Source of the DNA: Bin80 sp965207565 | GTDB lineage: Bacteria > Bacteroidota > Rhodothermia > Rhodothermales > Bin80 | DNA length: 64,000 nt | Assembly (NCBI GenBank): GCA_965207565.1 | Contig: CBDBMQ010000033.1 | Coordinates: forward strand, 1 to 64,000 | Direction of reading: 5' to 3' | In this document: positions 26,852 through 36,227 of the stretch, one piece after another | How the letters are laid out: every line of letters begins with the position of its first letter | Position numbering within the stretch: position 1 is the stretch's first letter | Notes under the pieces: model-generated | Seen by the model: only the letters and a program-made list of their open reading frames with translations | What the model was told of the DNA's origin: nothing | Database searches by the model: none | Made by a program: the position numbers and the translations under genes

Positions 26852-28318
26852 TTATTTTCGCCGACCTCTATGTGGCTTGTTCTTCTGCCCGTCTCTTGGT
26901 TGCTGCCTGTGTGGATGCATTCGCGTCTGATTCAGTTCATCAACGAGCATTGCCATCAACTCAGGCTCCTCTTCCGTTAACGTCTTCACCATCGGTACAA
27001 ACTGAGCAAGACGCTCCCGCTCCAGGTTGGTCTTGGCTCGCAGCTTCTCTTCAAGGACAACCGTGACGCGCTGGGACGTACGCTCGGCAACTTCTTCGGG
27101 GGTTGGTAACTGTCGTTTTTCCATCTGAATATCAAATCGGTGTGCAATGGCTTTGAGTTGCGATTCCTCTTCCCAAGAGGCAAGTGTGATCGCTACACCT
27201 GCCTTACCGGCTCGGGCCGTTCTGCCCGTGCGGTGAATATAAAGCTGTGGCTCCAACGGCGCCTCATACTGGAAAACATGACTGAGCTCAGAGATATCAA
27301 TCCCTCTCGCCGCCACATCCGTTGCCACCAGAAGACGGATACGCTTCTGCCGCAGTCGGTGCATCTCTTTCTCTCGTGCCTGCTGGGAATAGTCGCCACT
27401 GATTGCCCCAACGCTAAACCCGTAATTGTGCAAAAAATCCGCCAAGAAAGAGACCTCACGTCGGGTATTTGTAAATATGATCGCAGAATCCGGATTTTCA
27501 AACTCAACCAGCCTCGATAATGCACGTGCACGTTCCATCGGATCCAGAACGATATAGTAACGATGGTCTATCGTCGCTACACCGACGCCGTCTGCACTGA
27601 GTCCGAGAAACCGGGGTTTGCTTAGAAACTCTTTTCCCAATAATCGGACTTTTGGTGGCATGGTTGCACTGAACATGCACGACTGACGCACCTTCGGCAA
27701 ATAAGACTTTAGAGCAACCATCGCCGGATAGAAGCCCATTGAGAGCATTTCGTCCGCCTCATCGAGAATAAACGCTCGCAACTTCTGTAGGCTAAATGTG
27801 CGGCGTTCCAAGTGATCTAGGATCCGCCCCGGCGTACCAATGACAACCTGAGATCCTCCCTTGAGCCCACTCAACTGCTTTTTATATCCCACCCCTCCAT
27901 AAACCAAAATGCCTTTGAGCGTTTCCGGGATCGGATTCACTCGCTTGAATTCGTCGTAAATCTGACCTGCCAACTCCCTTGTTGGCGTAAGCACAAGCGC
28001 CTGGGTCGCACGTAAGGAGGGGTCCAGGCTGTCAAAAAGGGGTAAAAGGAAGGCGCCTGTCTTGCCAGATCCTGTGCGGGATTGCACAATCAGATCCTGC
28101 CCTGAAGCCATGTAGGGAATCGAATGTGCCTGAACGGGCATCAGGCCCGGCCAACCGCTCTTTTCAAATGCAGCACGCGCACCAGCGCCCAGCGAGTCAG
28201 GGATTGCCTGCTCGACCTCAGGGTCCAGTACGTCAAAGCTCTGCTCTGCCGCAGACTCACGGCTGGATTGCTGAGCCCTTGATGAAAAATCTAGGCGTGT
28301 CGTAAAAGGCTTCGTCAC
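26852..28318 (-). CDS. DEAD-box ATP-dependent RNA helicase
   Basis: The 488-residue protein has all core motifs: Q motif region GWPGLMPVQAHSIP, motif I RTGSGKTGAF (about 80), PTRELAGQ, TPGRILDH, motif II DEADEM, SATMP, IIFTNTRRE, TDVAARGID and motif VI HRTGRTARAG. The C-terminal tail is basic. Such enzymes remodel RNA in ribosome assembly or decay. The gene starts 3 bp after fabG, in the place usually taken by acpP in fatty-acid clusters. Which subfamily (RhlE, CsdA or other) cannot be settled here. Confidence 0.92.
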   Translation of the reverse strand: MTKPFTTRLDFSSRAQQSSRESAAEQSFDVLDPEVEQAIPDSLGAGARAAFEKSGWPGLMPVQAHSIPYMASGQDLIVQSRTGSGKTGAFLLPLFDSLDPSLRATQALVLTPTRELAGQIYDEFKRVNPIPETLKGILVYGGVGYKKQLSGLKGGSQVVIGTPGRILDHLERRTFSLQKLRAFILDEADEMLSMGFYPAMVALKSYLPKVRQSCMFSATMPPKVRLLGKEFLSKPRFLGLSADGVGVATIDHRYYIVLDPMERARALSRLVEFENPDSAIIFTNTRREVSFLADFLHNYGFSVGAISGDYSQQAREKEMHRLRQKRIRLLVATDVAARGIDISELSHVFQYEAPLEPQLYIHRTGRTARAGKAGVAITLASWEEESQLKAIAHRFDIQMEKRQLPTPEEVAERTSQRVTVVLEEKLRAKTNLERERLAQFVPMVKTLTEEEPELMAMLVDELNQTRMHPHRQQPRDGQKNKPHRGRRK

Positions 28319-28321
28319 AGG

Positions 28322-29062
28322 CTACATGGATAAGCCGCCGTCAACACCAAGAATCTGTCCCGTAATGTAGGACGCTTCCTCTGAGGCGAGAAACAGCACC
28401 GGTGCTGCAATTTCCTCAGGCACCGCCGTGCGACGAACGGGAATGGTGTCTAACAAGCTCTCTTTTACCTTCGGGTTGATGGCATTCGTCATATCCGTCT
28501 CTACGAATCCAGGGGCCACCACATTCACCGTAACCCCGCGTGTTGCAAGCTCCTTGGCTAAACTTTTTGAGAGACCAACAATACCGGCCTTGGAGGCAGC
28601 GTAATTTGCCTGACCTGCGTTCCCGGTACCACCAATCACGGAAGAGATATTAATGATGCGACCATAGCGCTGACGCATCATGATCCGGCAAACCGCTTTA
28701 CTGTAATTAAAAACACTCTTGAGGTTTGCGCTAATGACTTGGTCCCAGTCGGATTCGCTCATACGCATCATCAAACTGTCACGCGTAATCCCTGCATTGT
28801 TCACCAAAATATCTACGCCACCCCAAGCCTTTACGACATCCTCAACTACCTGCTCTGCAGCCTGAAAATCTGCTGCATCACACTGAAATGCAAGCCCGCC
28901 AACCTCCTGCTTCAACTGCTCTGCGACTTCTGTACTGCTTCGATAAGTGAACGCAACCTGTGCTCCCTTATCTGAAAATGTCTCAACGATTGCGCGACCA
29001 ATGCCGCGAGTACCGCCGGTTACCAGAATACGAGATTTATTGAATTCCATGCTTTTTGTCAC
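28322..29062 (-). CDS. fabG: 3-oxoacyl-ACP reductase FabG
   Basis: FabG reduces 3-oxoacyl-ACP with NADPH in fatty-acid elongation. The 246-residue short-chain dehydrogenase has the cofactor motif VTGGTRGIGRAI (about 14-25), NNAGIT (about 87-92), the catalytic serine in INISSVIGG, and YAASKAG (Tyr and Lys). It is in the operon DUF177-rpmF-plsX-fabH-fabD-fabG, one base after fabD. Confidence 0.94.
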   Translation of the reverse strand: MTKSMEFNKSRILVTGGTRGIGRAIVETFSDKGAQVAFTYRSSTEVAEQLKQEVGGLAFQCDAADFQAAEQVVEDVVKAWGGVDILVNNAGITRDSLMMRMSESDWDQVISANLKSVFNYSKAVCRIMMRQRYGRIINISSVIGGTGNAGQANYAASKAGIVGLSKSLAKELATRGVTVNVVAPGFVETDMTNAINPKVKESLLDTIPVRRTAVPEEIAAPVLFLASEEASYITGQILGVDGGLSM

Positions 29063-29063
29063 A

Positions 29064-30005
29064 TCAGTCAGACAGGAACGCGGTTACCGCCTCTGCGGTG
29101 GGGATAGAAATCGCATCTGCCCCGCGCCCCAATGTCTGACGCACTAAACCATTTAGAACACGCCCGGGTCCCACTTCAATAAATTTCAGGTTTTCCGGCA
29201 TGTTTTGAAGCGTCTGGAACCAACGTACAGGACTGGTAAGCTGCTCCAGCATTCGGGCTCGAATATGTTCGGGGTCCAAAGCTGGCTGTGCGGTCACATT
29301 CAGGTAGATCGGGCATACGGGGGGGCGCAGTGTCACTGTCGCCAGTTCCTGTGCCAGAGCCTCACGTGCCTCCGAAACCAATGGAGAATGGAACGCGCCG
29401 CTTACAGGAAGCTGGACAAGTTTTCTTGCCCCCGCATTCCTGAGAATGTCTTCGACTGCATGAAGTGCTACGGTATTTCCAGAAATTACCGTCTGCCGGG
29501 GAGCATTGTAGTTCGCACACACCACAATGGATTCCGCAGAACTAACCTCTCTACATGCGGCATCCACAATTTCACCTGAGAGTCCCACCACGGCGGTCAT
29601 CCCTGCAGAACGCCCGTTCCCCGCCATCGCCATGAGTTCTCCCCTTCGACGCACCAGACGCAGTCCGTCTTCAAATAAAAGCGCTCCGCATGCGTGCAGT
29701 GCACCGTATTCTCCCACGCTGTGACCCGCCACAAAGTCAGGAGCCAGATCAAGGGCCGCCAAGACTGCTATGGAGTGTGTGTAGAGTGCGGGCTGGCAGA
29801 TTGCCGTGTCCGTTAACTTCTCCAGAGCCCGAGGATCCTCCTCTATGCTTCGAAAACAAAATTCCGTAAGTGGAATTCCGAGAATCTCATCTGCCGCCTC
29901 AAAAATAGCCCGTGACCTGGGGACCTCATGGAATAGATCCGCACCCATACCGGGCACCTGGGATCCCTGTCCCGGAAATAATATCGCGAGTTGCTTATCC
30001 GCCAT
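29064..30005 (-). CDS. fabD: Malonyl-CoA:ACP transacylase FabD
   Basis: FabD moves malonyl from CoA to ACP. From the ATG at 30005 the protein has 313 residues and starts LAILFPGQGSQVPGMG; an upstream start would add 24 residues inside fabH. The active-site serine is in GHSVGEYGAL (about 92-101) and the catalytic His in PVSGAFHSPL (about 200). The start overlaps the fabH stop by 11 bp. Confidence 0.94.
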   Translation of the reverse strand: MADKQLAILFPGQGSQVPGMGADLFHEVPRSRAIFEAADEILGIPLTEFCFRSIEEDPRALEKLTDTAICQPALYTHSIAVLAALDLAPDFVAGHSVGEYGALHACGALLFEDGLRLVRRRGELMAMAGNGRSAGMTAVVGLSGEIVDAACREVSSAESIVVCANYNAPRQTVISGNTVALHAVEDILRNAGARKLVQLPVSGAFHSPLVSEAREALAQELATVTLRPPVCPIYLNVTAQPALDPEHIRARMLEQLTSPVRWFQTLQNMPENLKFIEVGPGRVLNGLVRQTLGRGADAISIPTAEAVTAFLSD

Positions 30006-31020
30006 GGGATTGCTCTTTGGGGAGATGGCTGTACGACCAGCGTATATAGGTCGCTCCCCAGGTAAACCCTCCACCAAACGCAGCGATCACAATCTTATCT
30101 CCCTTTTTCAATTGATTCTCCCAATCATGCAGACACAGCGGAATCGTCGCTGCTGTTGTGTTCCCATATCTGGAAATGTTGAGCATCACGCGATCAAGAC
30201 CCAGTCCCATTCGACGTGCAACTGCATCTATGATACGTTGATTTGCCTGATGAGGAACCAGGTAGCGTACATCGTCCCCGGTAAGGTGATTGCGCTCCAT
30301 GATTTCAGCTGCCACGTCCGCCATACCCTTCACTGCAACTTTGAAGACCGCTCTACCATCCTGATAGATATAGTGCATTTTTTTGTCTACGGTATCGTGC
30401 GTGGCCGGATGACGGCTCCCTCCTCCCAACATGCACAGCGACTCCCAGCCACGCCCATCCACATGGAGTACAGAGTCCATCAGGCCATATCCATCGGGAG
30501 CCGCTTCCAGGAGTACCCCTGCTGCGGCATCCCCAAAGAGAACACATGTCTTTCGGTCAGTATAGTCTGTAATACTGCTCATCTTATCTGATCCTATCAC
30601 CAATACCTTCGCTGCCCGCCCACTCTCAATTAAGCCGGCTCCCGTGTTGAGCGCAAAAAGGAACCCACTACAGGCTGCTGATAAATCAAATCCCCAAGCG
30701 TTACTCGCTCCGAGTTCCGCCTGAACCAGACAGGCCGTCGCGGGAAAAGCCATGTCTGGTGTGACGGTAGCGACAATAATGGCATCAATCTCCTTCGCGG
30801 AGACCCCTCGCTTTTCCAGGATCTCCTGTCCTGCACGAGCGGCCATGTAAGATGTCCCCTTGCCCTCATCCGTAAGAATCCGGCGCTCTTCTATGCCGGT
30901 TCTAGCCCTGATCCAGGCATCATTGGTATCCACCATTTCGCTCAGATCCTGATTGGTCAACCGCCTCTCCGGCAGATAGTGACCAACCGCTGTGATCGCT
31001 GCATGTGCTTCAAGACCCAT
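29995..31020 (-). CDS. fabH: 3-oxoacyl-ACP synthase III FabH
   Basis: FabH starts fatty-acid synthesis by condensing acyl-CoA with malonyl-ACP. The 341-residue protein shows the Cys active site in DLSAACSGFLFAL, His in VPHQANQRI and Asn in ISRYGNTTAA. A family-typical RTGIEERR lies near the N-terminus. It lies 17 bp after plsX and overlaps fabD. Confidence 0.95.
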   Translation of the reverse strand: MGLEAHAAITAVGHYLPERRLTNQDLSEMVDTNDAWIRARTGIEERRILTDEGKGTSYMAARAGQEILEKRGVSAKEIDAIIVATVTPDMAFPATACLVQAELGASNAWGFDLSAACSGFLFALNTGAGLIESGRAAKVLVIGSDKMSSITDYTDRKTCVLFGDAAAGVLLEAAPDGYGLMDSVLHVDGRGWESLCMLGGGSRHPATHDTVDKKMHYIYQDGRAVFKVAVKGMADVAAEIMERNHLTGDDVRYLVPHQANQRIIDAVARRMGLGLDRVMLNISRYGNTTAATIPLCLHDWENQLKKGDKIVIAAFGGGFTWGATYIRWSYSHLPKEQSHGG

Positions 31021-31037
31021 GATCCGATAATTTTATT

Positions 31038-32039
31038 TCAGGGAGCCAAAACTTTTTGAATTGCATTGGTCAAGTTGGCTTTGGCCGCCTGCGCAGCAGT
31101 CTTGATACACTGTTCCACGGCACCGGCGGTTGTGGATCCATGCAGGATAAACACTTCTCCCTCAACTCCCAGTAGCGGACCTCCTCCTCCATAATTCTCG
31201 GGATCGAATCGGCGGGCAAGCCTCGAAAGGGCTTTTGTTAGCAGAGCAACCTCGGTTGGCTTTGCCTTCAATTGGTCCATCTCCTGCTGAATCATTTCCG
31301 GCACGGCCGTCATAATGCTCTCCCCAAATTTAAGAATCACATTACCGATGAAACCATCACACACAATAACATCTGCTTTTTGGTGTAGAATATCACGACC
31401 TTCCACATTCCCGATAAAATTCAAATCTATGTCGCCTAGTAACAGTTCGTGCGTGGATCGTACAAGCTCATTCCCCTTGGCCTGCTCTTCTCCGACACTC
31501 AGCAGTGCAACTCGCGGATGTGCGATGTCCATCATGATCCGGGCATATGCGGACCCCATTTTTGCAAATTGCTGCAGATGTTCGGGGCGGCTATCCATAT
31601 TGGATCCCACATCCAGGATTGTGCAGGCACCTTTGGTCGTTGGATAGAGTGTCGTTATGGATGGTCGAAACACGCCTGGAAGCCGACCCAGTACAAAAAG
31701 CGAAGCTGCTGTGACCGCTCCGGTGTTACCCGCACTCAAAAATGCATCTGCTCGACTTTCTTTATGTCTGCTGAGTCCCACATGAATGGATGAGTTCGGT
31801 TTTGTGCGGACAGCAGCAACCGGAGAATCCCCCATCCCTATGACCTCCGGGGCGTGAACCACTTCAATCCCTGAAACAGCTCCGAAGCTCTCCAATACGG
31901 GCTGAACGACCGTCTCTGGACCACAAAGTTGAATCTGTAACCGTCCCTTGGAAGACTGTGCGGCTCGCACGGCACCCTCCACAATGACTGTGGGGGCCTG
32001 GTCTCCGCCCATTGCATCGACTGCTACACGAATCGCCAT
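31038..32039 (-). CDS. plsX: Phosphate acyltransferase PlsX
   Basis: PlsX makes acyl-phosphate from acyl-ACP for phospholipid synthesis. The 333-residue protein starts AIRVAVDAMGGDQAP, and has SAGNTGAVTAASLFVLGRLPGV (about 101-122), DVGSNMDS and CDGFIGNVILK, all diagnostic. A GAGG lies shortly before the ATG. The position between rpmF and fabH is the usual one. Confidence 0.95.
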   Translation of the reverse strand: MAIRVAVDAMGGDQAPTVIVEGAVRAAQSSKGRLQIQLCGPETVVQPVLESFGAVSGIEVVHAPEVIGMGDSPVAAVRTKPNSSIHVGLSRHKESRADAFLSAGNTGAVTAASLFVLGRLPGVFRPSITTLYPTTKGACTILDVGSNMDSRPEHLQQFAKMGSAYARIMMDIAHPRVALLSVGEEQAKGNELVRSTHELLLGDIDLNFIGNVEGRDILHQKADVIVCDGFIGNVILKFGESIMTAVPEMIQQEMDQLKAKPTEVALLTKALSRLARRFDPENYGGGGPLLGVEGEVFILHGSTTAGAVEQCIKTAAQAAKANLTNAIQKVLAP

Positions 32040-32078
32040 ATGTCCTCAGCCTAAGTTTGGGACAACCCGTGGCCTTTG

Positions 32079-32270
32079 CTATACGTCAACTGTCCGCTCT
32101 ACAATCTGACGACCCCGGTAGGTCCCGCAACTCGGACAAATACGGTGTCGCAGTTTCACGTTACCACACTGCTCGCACTCCGCTGTACTTGGAGCACTAA
32201 GACTGCCATAGTACACACTTCTGCGTTTGCGTGTACGGGATTTTGAATGTTTTCTTCTTGGATTGGCCAT
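32079..32270 (-). CDS. rpmF: 50S ribosomal protein L32
   Basis: The 63-residue protein has MANPRRKHSKSRTRKRR at the N-terminus and a zinc-ribbon pattern C..C (CEQCGNVKL) and C..C (ICPSCGTYRG), as in the four-Cys form of L32. It sits between the DUF177 gene and plsX, the usual order. Confidence 0.95.
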   Translation of the reverse strand: MANPRRKHSKSRTRKRRSVYYGSLSAPSTAECEQCGNVKLRHRICPSCGTYRGRQIVERTVDV

Positions 32271-32278
32271 TACATTAT

Positions 32279-32755
32279 TTATTTATGGGAATACTCCTCA
32301 CGAACAGCTAGCAACGCTGACCAGCGCTGATCTGCTTCCGTGGCGGGAGCGCCAAAAACGGTTTGAATTTGTAGTTCCTCTGCTTCCGGTGCAACTTTTC
32401 TGGCAGGAATCGCCAGCATTAATGTATCGCGAATGGTCTCCGTCAAGTCGAATACACGCTGTTTCGGCTCAAGTCCAACCTGCTCAATCATGTCCTCTTC
32501 GGGTGGCTTTTGACCGTAAGTGTATAACAACATTTCGTGAACATTGGCAACGGGCGCAACGAATTCTTGCAGTGTCCGATCACATTCCAAACATGCCTTC
32601 GCACGGACCTCTAGCGTAACATGTACCGCCCCGTCCAATTGCTCAACCTCCAAATGTGCCTGAATTTCTGAAAACTTCGCTTGATCCAAGCCCAAATCCG
32701 AAGCAAAAACTTCAAAGCTGCCCCCCTGGGGGGCGGATAAGTCGAACTTGATCAT
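32279..32755 (-). CDS. DUF177 (YceD-type) rRNA accumulation protein
   Basis: From the ATG at 32755 the protein has 158 residues, normal for the family; an upstream ATG at 32893 adds residues unlike the family. It has a C-x2-C pair in RAKACLECDRTLQEFVAPV and an acidic C-terminal region, and precedes rpmF, the position that defines this family. YceD proteins in bacteria and plants are linked to 23S rRNA accumulation. It opens the leftward operon; the oriC region lies upstream. Confidence 0.85.
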   Translation of the reverse strand: MIKFDLSAPQGGSFEVFASDLGLDQAKFSEIQAHLEVEQLDGAVHVTLEVRAKACLECDRTLQEFVAPVANVHEMLLYTYGQKPPEEDMIEQVGLEPKQRVFDLTETIRDTLMLAIPARKVAPEAEELQIQTVFGAPATEADQRWSALLAVREEYSHK

Positions 32756-33264
32756 CACTTTTTTGCCAAACAGTACGGGTAAACCCTCGATCCGCACTTC
32801 AGGTTTCCTATACCACCTGTCAGGAAAAGCCCTGGAGACCTGGCACCTTCTTTGTTCTATCGCCCGGGTTCTGCTGAATTTTGCGTGAATCATCCATCAG
32901 AGAACATATTTAAGTCCTGCTCAGCGAAAGGTCAATGGCGCTGATTTCTTGCCGTGCCTAGGCTTCCCCGCGGTCCAATTTTCGGGTTGGAATGTCTGCC
33001 CTCGCTGCGGTTGTCCGGTGATGTTGGTTCGTACCTCTGCCAAACCTTGATGGCTTCGCTCTTTTGCGCAGCCTATGCTTCCTTCCCCTTCGATGACTGA
33101 CTCCTTTTTGACCACCCGCTCCCGCATAAGCAGTTTCGCATTTAGACACACCCTTCAGTCAATTATGCCACCTCCCCAAAAGCCTCGTAAAATCCGCTAC
33201 TGCCGCGCACACCAACCAGAAATTTCTTCGTTGGATGAAAATGTTTTCAAAAAGACCTCCAAAC

Positions 33265-33284
33265 TGTGAATAAGTTGTGAGTAT
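33265..33284 (-). promoter_or_regulatory. Paired DnaA boxes, unit 1
   Basis: TGTGAATAA at 33265-33273 is a perfect complement of the TTATNCACA consensus. TGTGAGTAT starts 11 bp later with two mismatches. The unit reads TGTGAATAAGTTGTGAGTA and closely matches unit 2. Confidence 0.75.
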
Positions 33285-33456
33285 CCTGATCTCCCTTCCC
33301 GAAAATTCCAGAATCTCCCCCTTTTTCTTCCCACTGAGACGTGATTTAGCCCGGTTTTGGCCCTGTTTTGCACTATTTACCCCCCAAAAGTTCCTCTTAA
33401 GCCTGCCTAATGCCCATAATCCAAATTTTGCTCTGATTTTGTTTTTCGGTAATTTT

Positions 33457-33476
33457 TGTGAACAAGTTGTGGATAA
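33457..33476 (-). promoter_or_regulatory. Paired DnaA boxes, unit 2
   Basis: TGTGAACAA at 33457-33465 (one mismatch) and TGTGGATAA at 33468-33476 (perfect) again lie 11 bp apart in the same orientation, 119 bp before the dnaA start. It may also serve DnaA autoregulation. Confidence 0.8.
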
Positions 33477-33594
33477 CTCTTGGATCCTTCTTTCTGAAGT
33501 GCGTTTTCATTTCGTATCTTTGACCACGCAGAGCATTTATTTCCTTCTGCTAAATCACAACCAGCTTGCCCGGCTACTACGAACCTAATCCTTT

Positions 33595-34998
33595 ATGCTA
33601 CAAACCGCAGAATCTGCTTGGAGTGCCTGCCTCGAAGTGATTCAAGATAACGTGACCCCGCAGTGTTTCCTGACTTGGTTCAGTAAGCTGAAACCCGTAG
33701 CTCTGGTGGGGGAGGAGGGAGCCTCAAAGCTGACCATCCAAGTGCCCAGCCCGTTCCACTACGAGTACTTGGAAGGACAGTATAATCTGCTCATCCGTTC
33801 AACGGTATCCCGGGTGCTCGGTGAGCGAAGCCAGTTCTGCTATGAAGTGGTGGTCGTGCAGGATACTGAACCCGATCATGTATCCAAAACCTATGAGGTA
33901 CCCGCATCCACAGATCGCCCCGCAGAAAGCGTGAACCCTTTCCCGCAGCAGGTTCGTGATTCCAAGGTGAAGAGTAACCTGACTGAGAGTTATACCTTCG
34001 AGAAATTCATCGTTGGTGATTGCAATAATTTGGCCTACAGCGCTTCTAAAGCAATTGCGAAGTCTCCCGGAGGAACCGCCTATAATCCTTTTCTGATCTA
34101 TGGCGGTGTCGGGCTGGGCAAAACTCACCTCATGCAAGCCATTGGCAATCACGTTCGACAGCGCCAACCAGATAAGAAGGTCCGCTATATCTCGAGTGAG
34201 CGGTTCACAAATGATTTCGTACGGGCCATTCAGGAAAATCAGGTCCAACAATTTTCACGCAGTTACCGAAAGATTGATGTCCTTATTATTGACGATGTTC
34301 AATTTTTCGGAGGGAAAGAAAAAACGCAGGAAGAGTTTTTCTGCATCTTTAACGAATTGCAGCAGGGAGGAAATCAAATCATCCTCAGTGCTGACCGCCC
34401 GCCAAAGGAAATTAGTGGGATTGAGGAGCGATTACTCTCCCGTTTTTGCTGGGGGCTCCAGGCAGACCTCCAACCACCAGACCTTGAGACGCGAACCGCC
34501 ATTCTGCTGCGCAAGGCAACTGAAATCGGGCTTGAACTTCCAACGGAGGTGATCAATTATATTGCCCGGAATATCACGAAGAATATCCGTGAACTCGAAG
34601 GGGCACTCGTCCGACTTCTGGCGCAGGCAGCCTACAAGAAACAGGAGATCGATGAGTCCCTGGCAAAACATGCCCTGAAGGATTTCATTCGCCGCCCTCT
34701 TACGACGCTCTCCATTGATCGGGTGCAAAAGCTGGTTTGTGAATACTTCGGAGTTAATCAACACCGCCTCCACGAAAAAACGAAGAAGCGTGAGATCGTA
34801 CAAGTCCGTCAGTTAGCAATGTACCTCTGCCGGGAGCTGGATTATACTCATAAAGCAATTGGTCTCCAATTTGGTGGCAGAGATCACTCAACGGTCGTTC
34901 ACGCGATCAAAAGCGTGAACAATCTCATTGAAACAGATAACAACTATCGGAACCGGGTGGCTGATGTTCGGCGTAAAGTTCACCTATTGTCTGATTGA
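33595..34998 (+). CDS. dnaA: Chromosomal replication initiator DnaA
   Basis: DnaA binds oriC and opens it for DnaB loading. The 467-residue protein has domain I (1-85), a short linker, the AAA+ domain with Walker A GGVGLGKTHL (about 164-173), IIDDVQFFGGKEKTQEEFF (Walker B and initiator region) and sensor 2, and domain IV with the DnaA-box reader GGRDHSTVVHAI (about 431-442). All parts are complete. The ATG has no Shine-Dalgarno-like sequence. It heads the rightward gene set. Confidence 0.97.
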   Translation: MLQTAESAWSACLEVIQDNVTPQCFLTWFSKLKPVALVGEEGASKLTIQVPSPFHYEYLEGQYNLLIRSTVSRVLGERSQFCYEVVVVQDTEPDHVSKTYEVPASTDRPAESVNPFPQQVRDSKVKSNLTESYTFEKFIVGDCNNLAYSASKAIAKSPGGTAYNPFLIYGGVGLGKTHLMQAIGNHVRQRQPDKKVRYISSERFTNDFVRAIQENQVQQFSRSYRKIDVLIIDDVQFFGGKEKTQEEFFCIFNELQQGGNQIILSADRPPKEISGIEERLLSRFCWGLQADLQPPDLETRTAILLRKATEIGLELPTEVINYIARNITKNIRELEGALVRLLAQAAYKKQEIDESLAKHALKDFIRRPLTTLSIDRVQKLVCEYFGVNQHRLHEKTKKREIVQVRQLAMYLCRELDYTHKAIGLQFGGRDHSTVVHAIKSVNNLIETDNNYRNRVADVRRKVHLLSD

Positions 34999-35009
34999 TC
35001 CTTTTTCTC

Positions 35010-36146
35010 ATGAAATTTTCGACCACTAGTACAGCTCTTTACAAAGCATTGGATACCGTTAGCGGTGCCTTGCCGAACAAATCCGACAAGGAAATCCTAG
35101 AGTGTATTCTCCTGCAGCGAAAAGAAGACTTTCTGGAAATACGAGCCACGGATTTAGAGGTGGCGATCCGGCACCGTTTTCCCGTAGAGTTTTCCAGTAA
35201 ACCAGACGAAGACCTCGATATTGTCGCGGTCCCTGCCAAACAACTCCTTGAATCATGCAGGACCCTCCCCGAAATCCCCATCACCTTTGAGGTTGGGGAA
35301 AACTGCAAAATCATTCTCTCGCATGATCGTGGTCAATATGACTGGATGGGCTTCAGTGGCTACTCATTCCCTGATTTCCCTGCGATTTCGGAGGCACAGT
35401 CCGTTGAGTTTGACCGGGGACAACTGAAAACCGGGTTTAATCTGGTAAGTTTTGCGGTAAGCAAGGATATGTCCCGTCCTGGAATGATGGGGGTTCTCTT
35501 CGAAATCCTTGAGGGATCCGCTCGTATTGTTGGAACGGACGGACATCGACTTGCACGCTGCATCTTCAAGGACTACGAGGGTGAGCTGGATGTAAGCGCC
35601 TTGGCCCCATTCAAGGCATTTCAGCAGGTGGCACGCGTTGAGGGAACTGACGAGTGCACAATTGAGGTCAGTGAGAATTATCTTGCTTTTACTTTTGGCC
35701 ACACGCATGTGGTCAGTACTCTGATCAATGCCTCCTTCCCGAATTACGAACGCGCAATCCCAACCGAAAACGACAAGATTGTTATCTTGAATCGGGATGA
35801 TCTACTCGACAGCGTGCGCCGTGTAAACTTCTTTGCCTCGGAGAACTCGCATCAAATCCTGCTTGATTGCAAAGAGGACTCAGTTGAAGTCAGCGCCTGG
35901 GATATCGAACGCTCCAGTAAAGGCTCGGAGACCATTCCCTGCGAATACCGCGGAGAAGCCACACAGGTTGGATTCAACGCGCAGTATCTCCTGGATTTGT
36001 TGAGAAGCCTCCCCACAGGAGAGGTTTCCCTGGCAATGGGAATCCCCACTCGTGCTGCTCTTATGAGACCGATCCCACAAAATGATCTCCAGGACCTCAC
36101 GCTCCTGATCATGCCCGTTATGCTCAATACCGGAGAGGACTATTGA
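35010..36146 (+). CDS. dnaN: DNA polymerase III sliding clamp (beta subunit)
   Basis: The 378-residue protein forms the ring that tethers the polymerase. The start at 35010 gives MKFSTTSTALYKALDTVSGALP; an upstream in-frame codon would add five residues. Family segments LEIRATDLEVAIRH, MMGVLFEI...ARIVGTDGHRLA and the C-terminal LLIMPVML are present, in three-domain order. It follows dnaA by 11 bp. Confidence 0.96.
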   Translation: MKFSTTSTALYKALDTVSGALPNKSDKEILECILLQRKEDFLEIRATDLEVAIRHRFPVEFSSKPDEDLDIVAVPAKQLLESCRTLPEIPITFEVGENCKIILSHDRGQYDWMGFSGYSFPDFPAISEAQSVEFDRGQLKTGFNLVSFAVSKDMSRPGMMGVLFEILEGSARIVGTDGHRLARCIFKDYEGELDVSALAPFKAFQQVARVEGTDECTIEVSENYLAFTFGHTHVVSTLINASFPNYERAIPTENDKIVILNRDDLLDSVRRVNFFASENSHQILLDCKEDSVEVSAWDIERSSKGSETIPCEYRGEATQVGFNAQYLLDLLRSLPTGEVSLAMGIPTRAALMRPIPQNDLQDLTLLIMPVMLNTGEDY

Positions 36147-36227
36147 GACCCTGCGTGAACTTTGTGTCTAGGCTGTGCGTACCAGCCTGCTGTGCTCGAA
36201 ATACGCCATCGCCTATCATACAAAGCA

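Larger units (their letters stand above)
32756..33594. other. Probable chromosomal replication origin (oriC) between divergent operons
   Basis: No gene is convincing across these 839 bp. Genes diverge from it: the lipid/ribosomal operon to the left, dnaA to the right. It contains two double DnaA-box units (33265-33284 and 33457-33476), T-rich stretches between and around them (for example 33319-33327 and 33436-33457) and ends at dnaA. Divergent genes, DnaA boxes and dnaA adjacency are the normal signs of oriC. The duplex-unwinding element cannot be pinned down by eye. Confidence 0.75.

Noticed and set aside
26722..27066. A Cys/His-rich plus-strand protein beside mcrC
   Set aside because: Most of the frame is antisense to the helicase gene, the Cys/His spacing fits no zinc motif I know, and the latter half is low in complexity.
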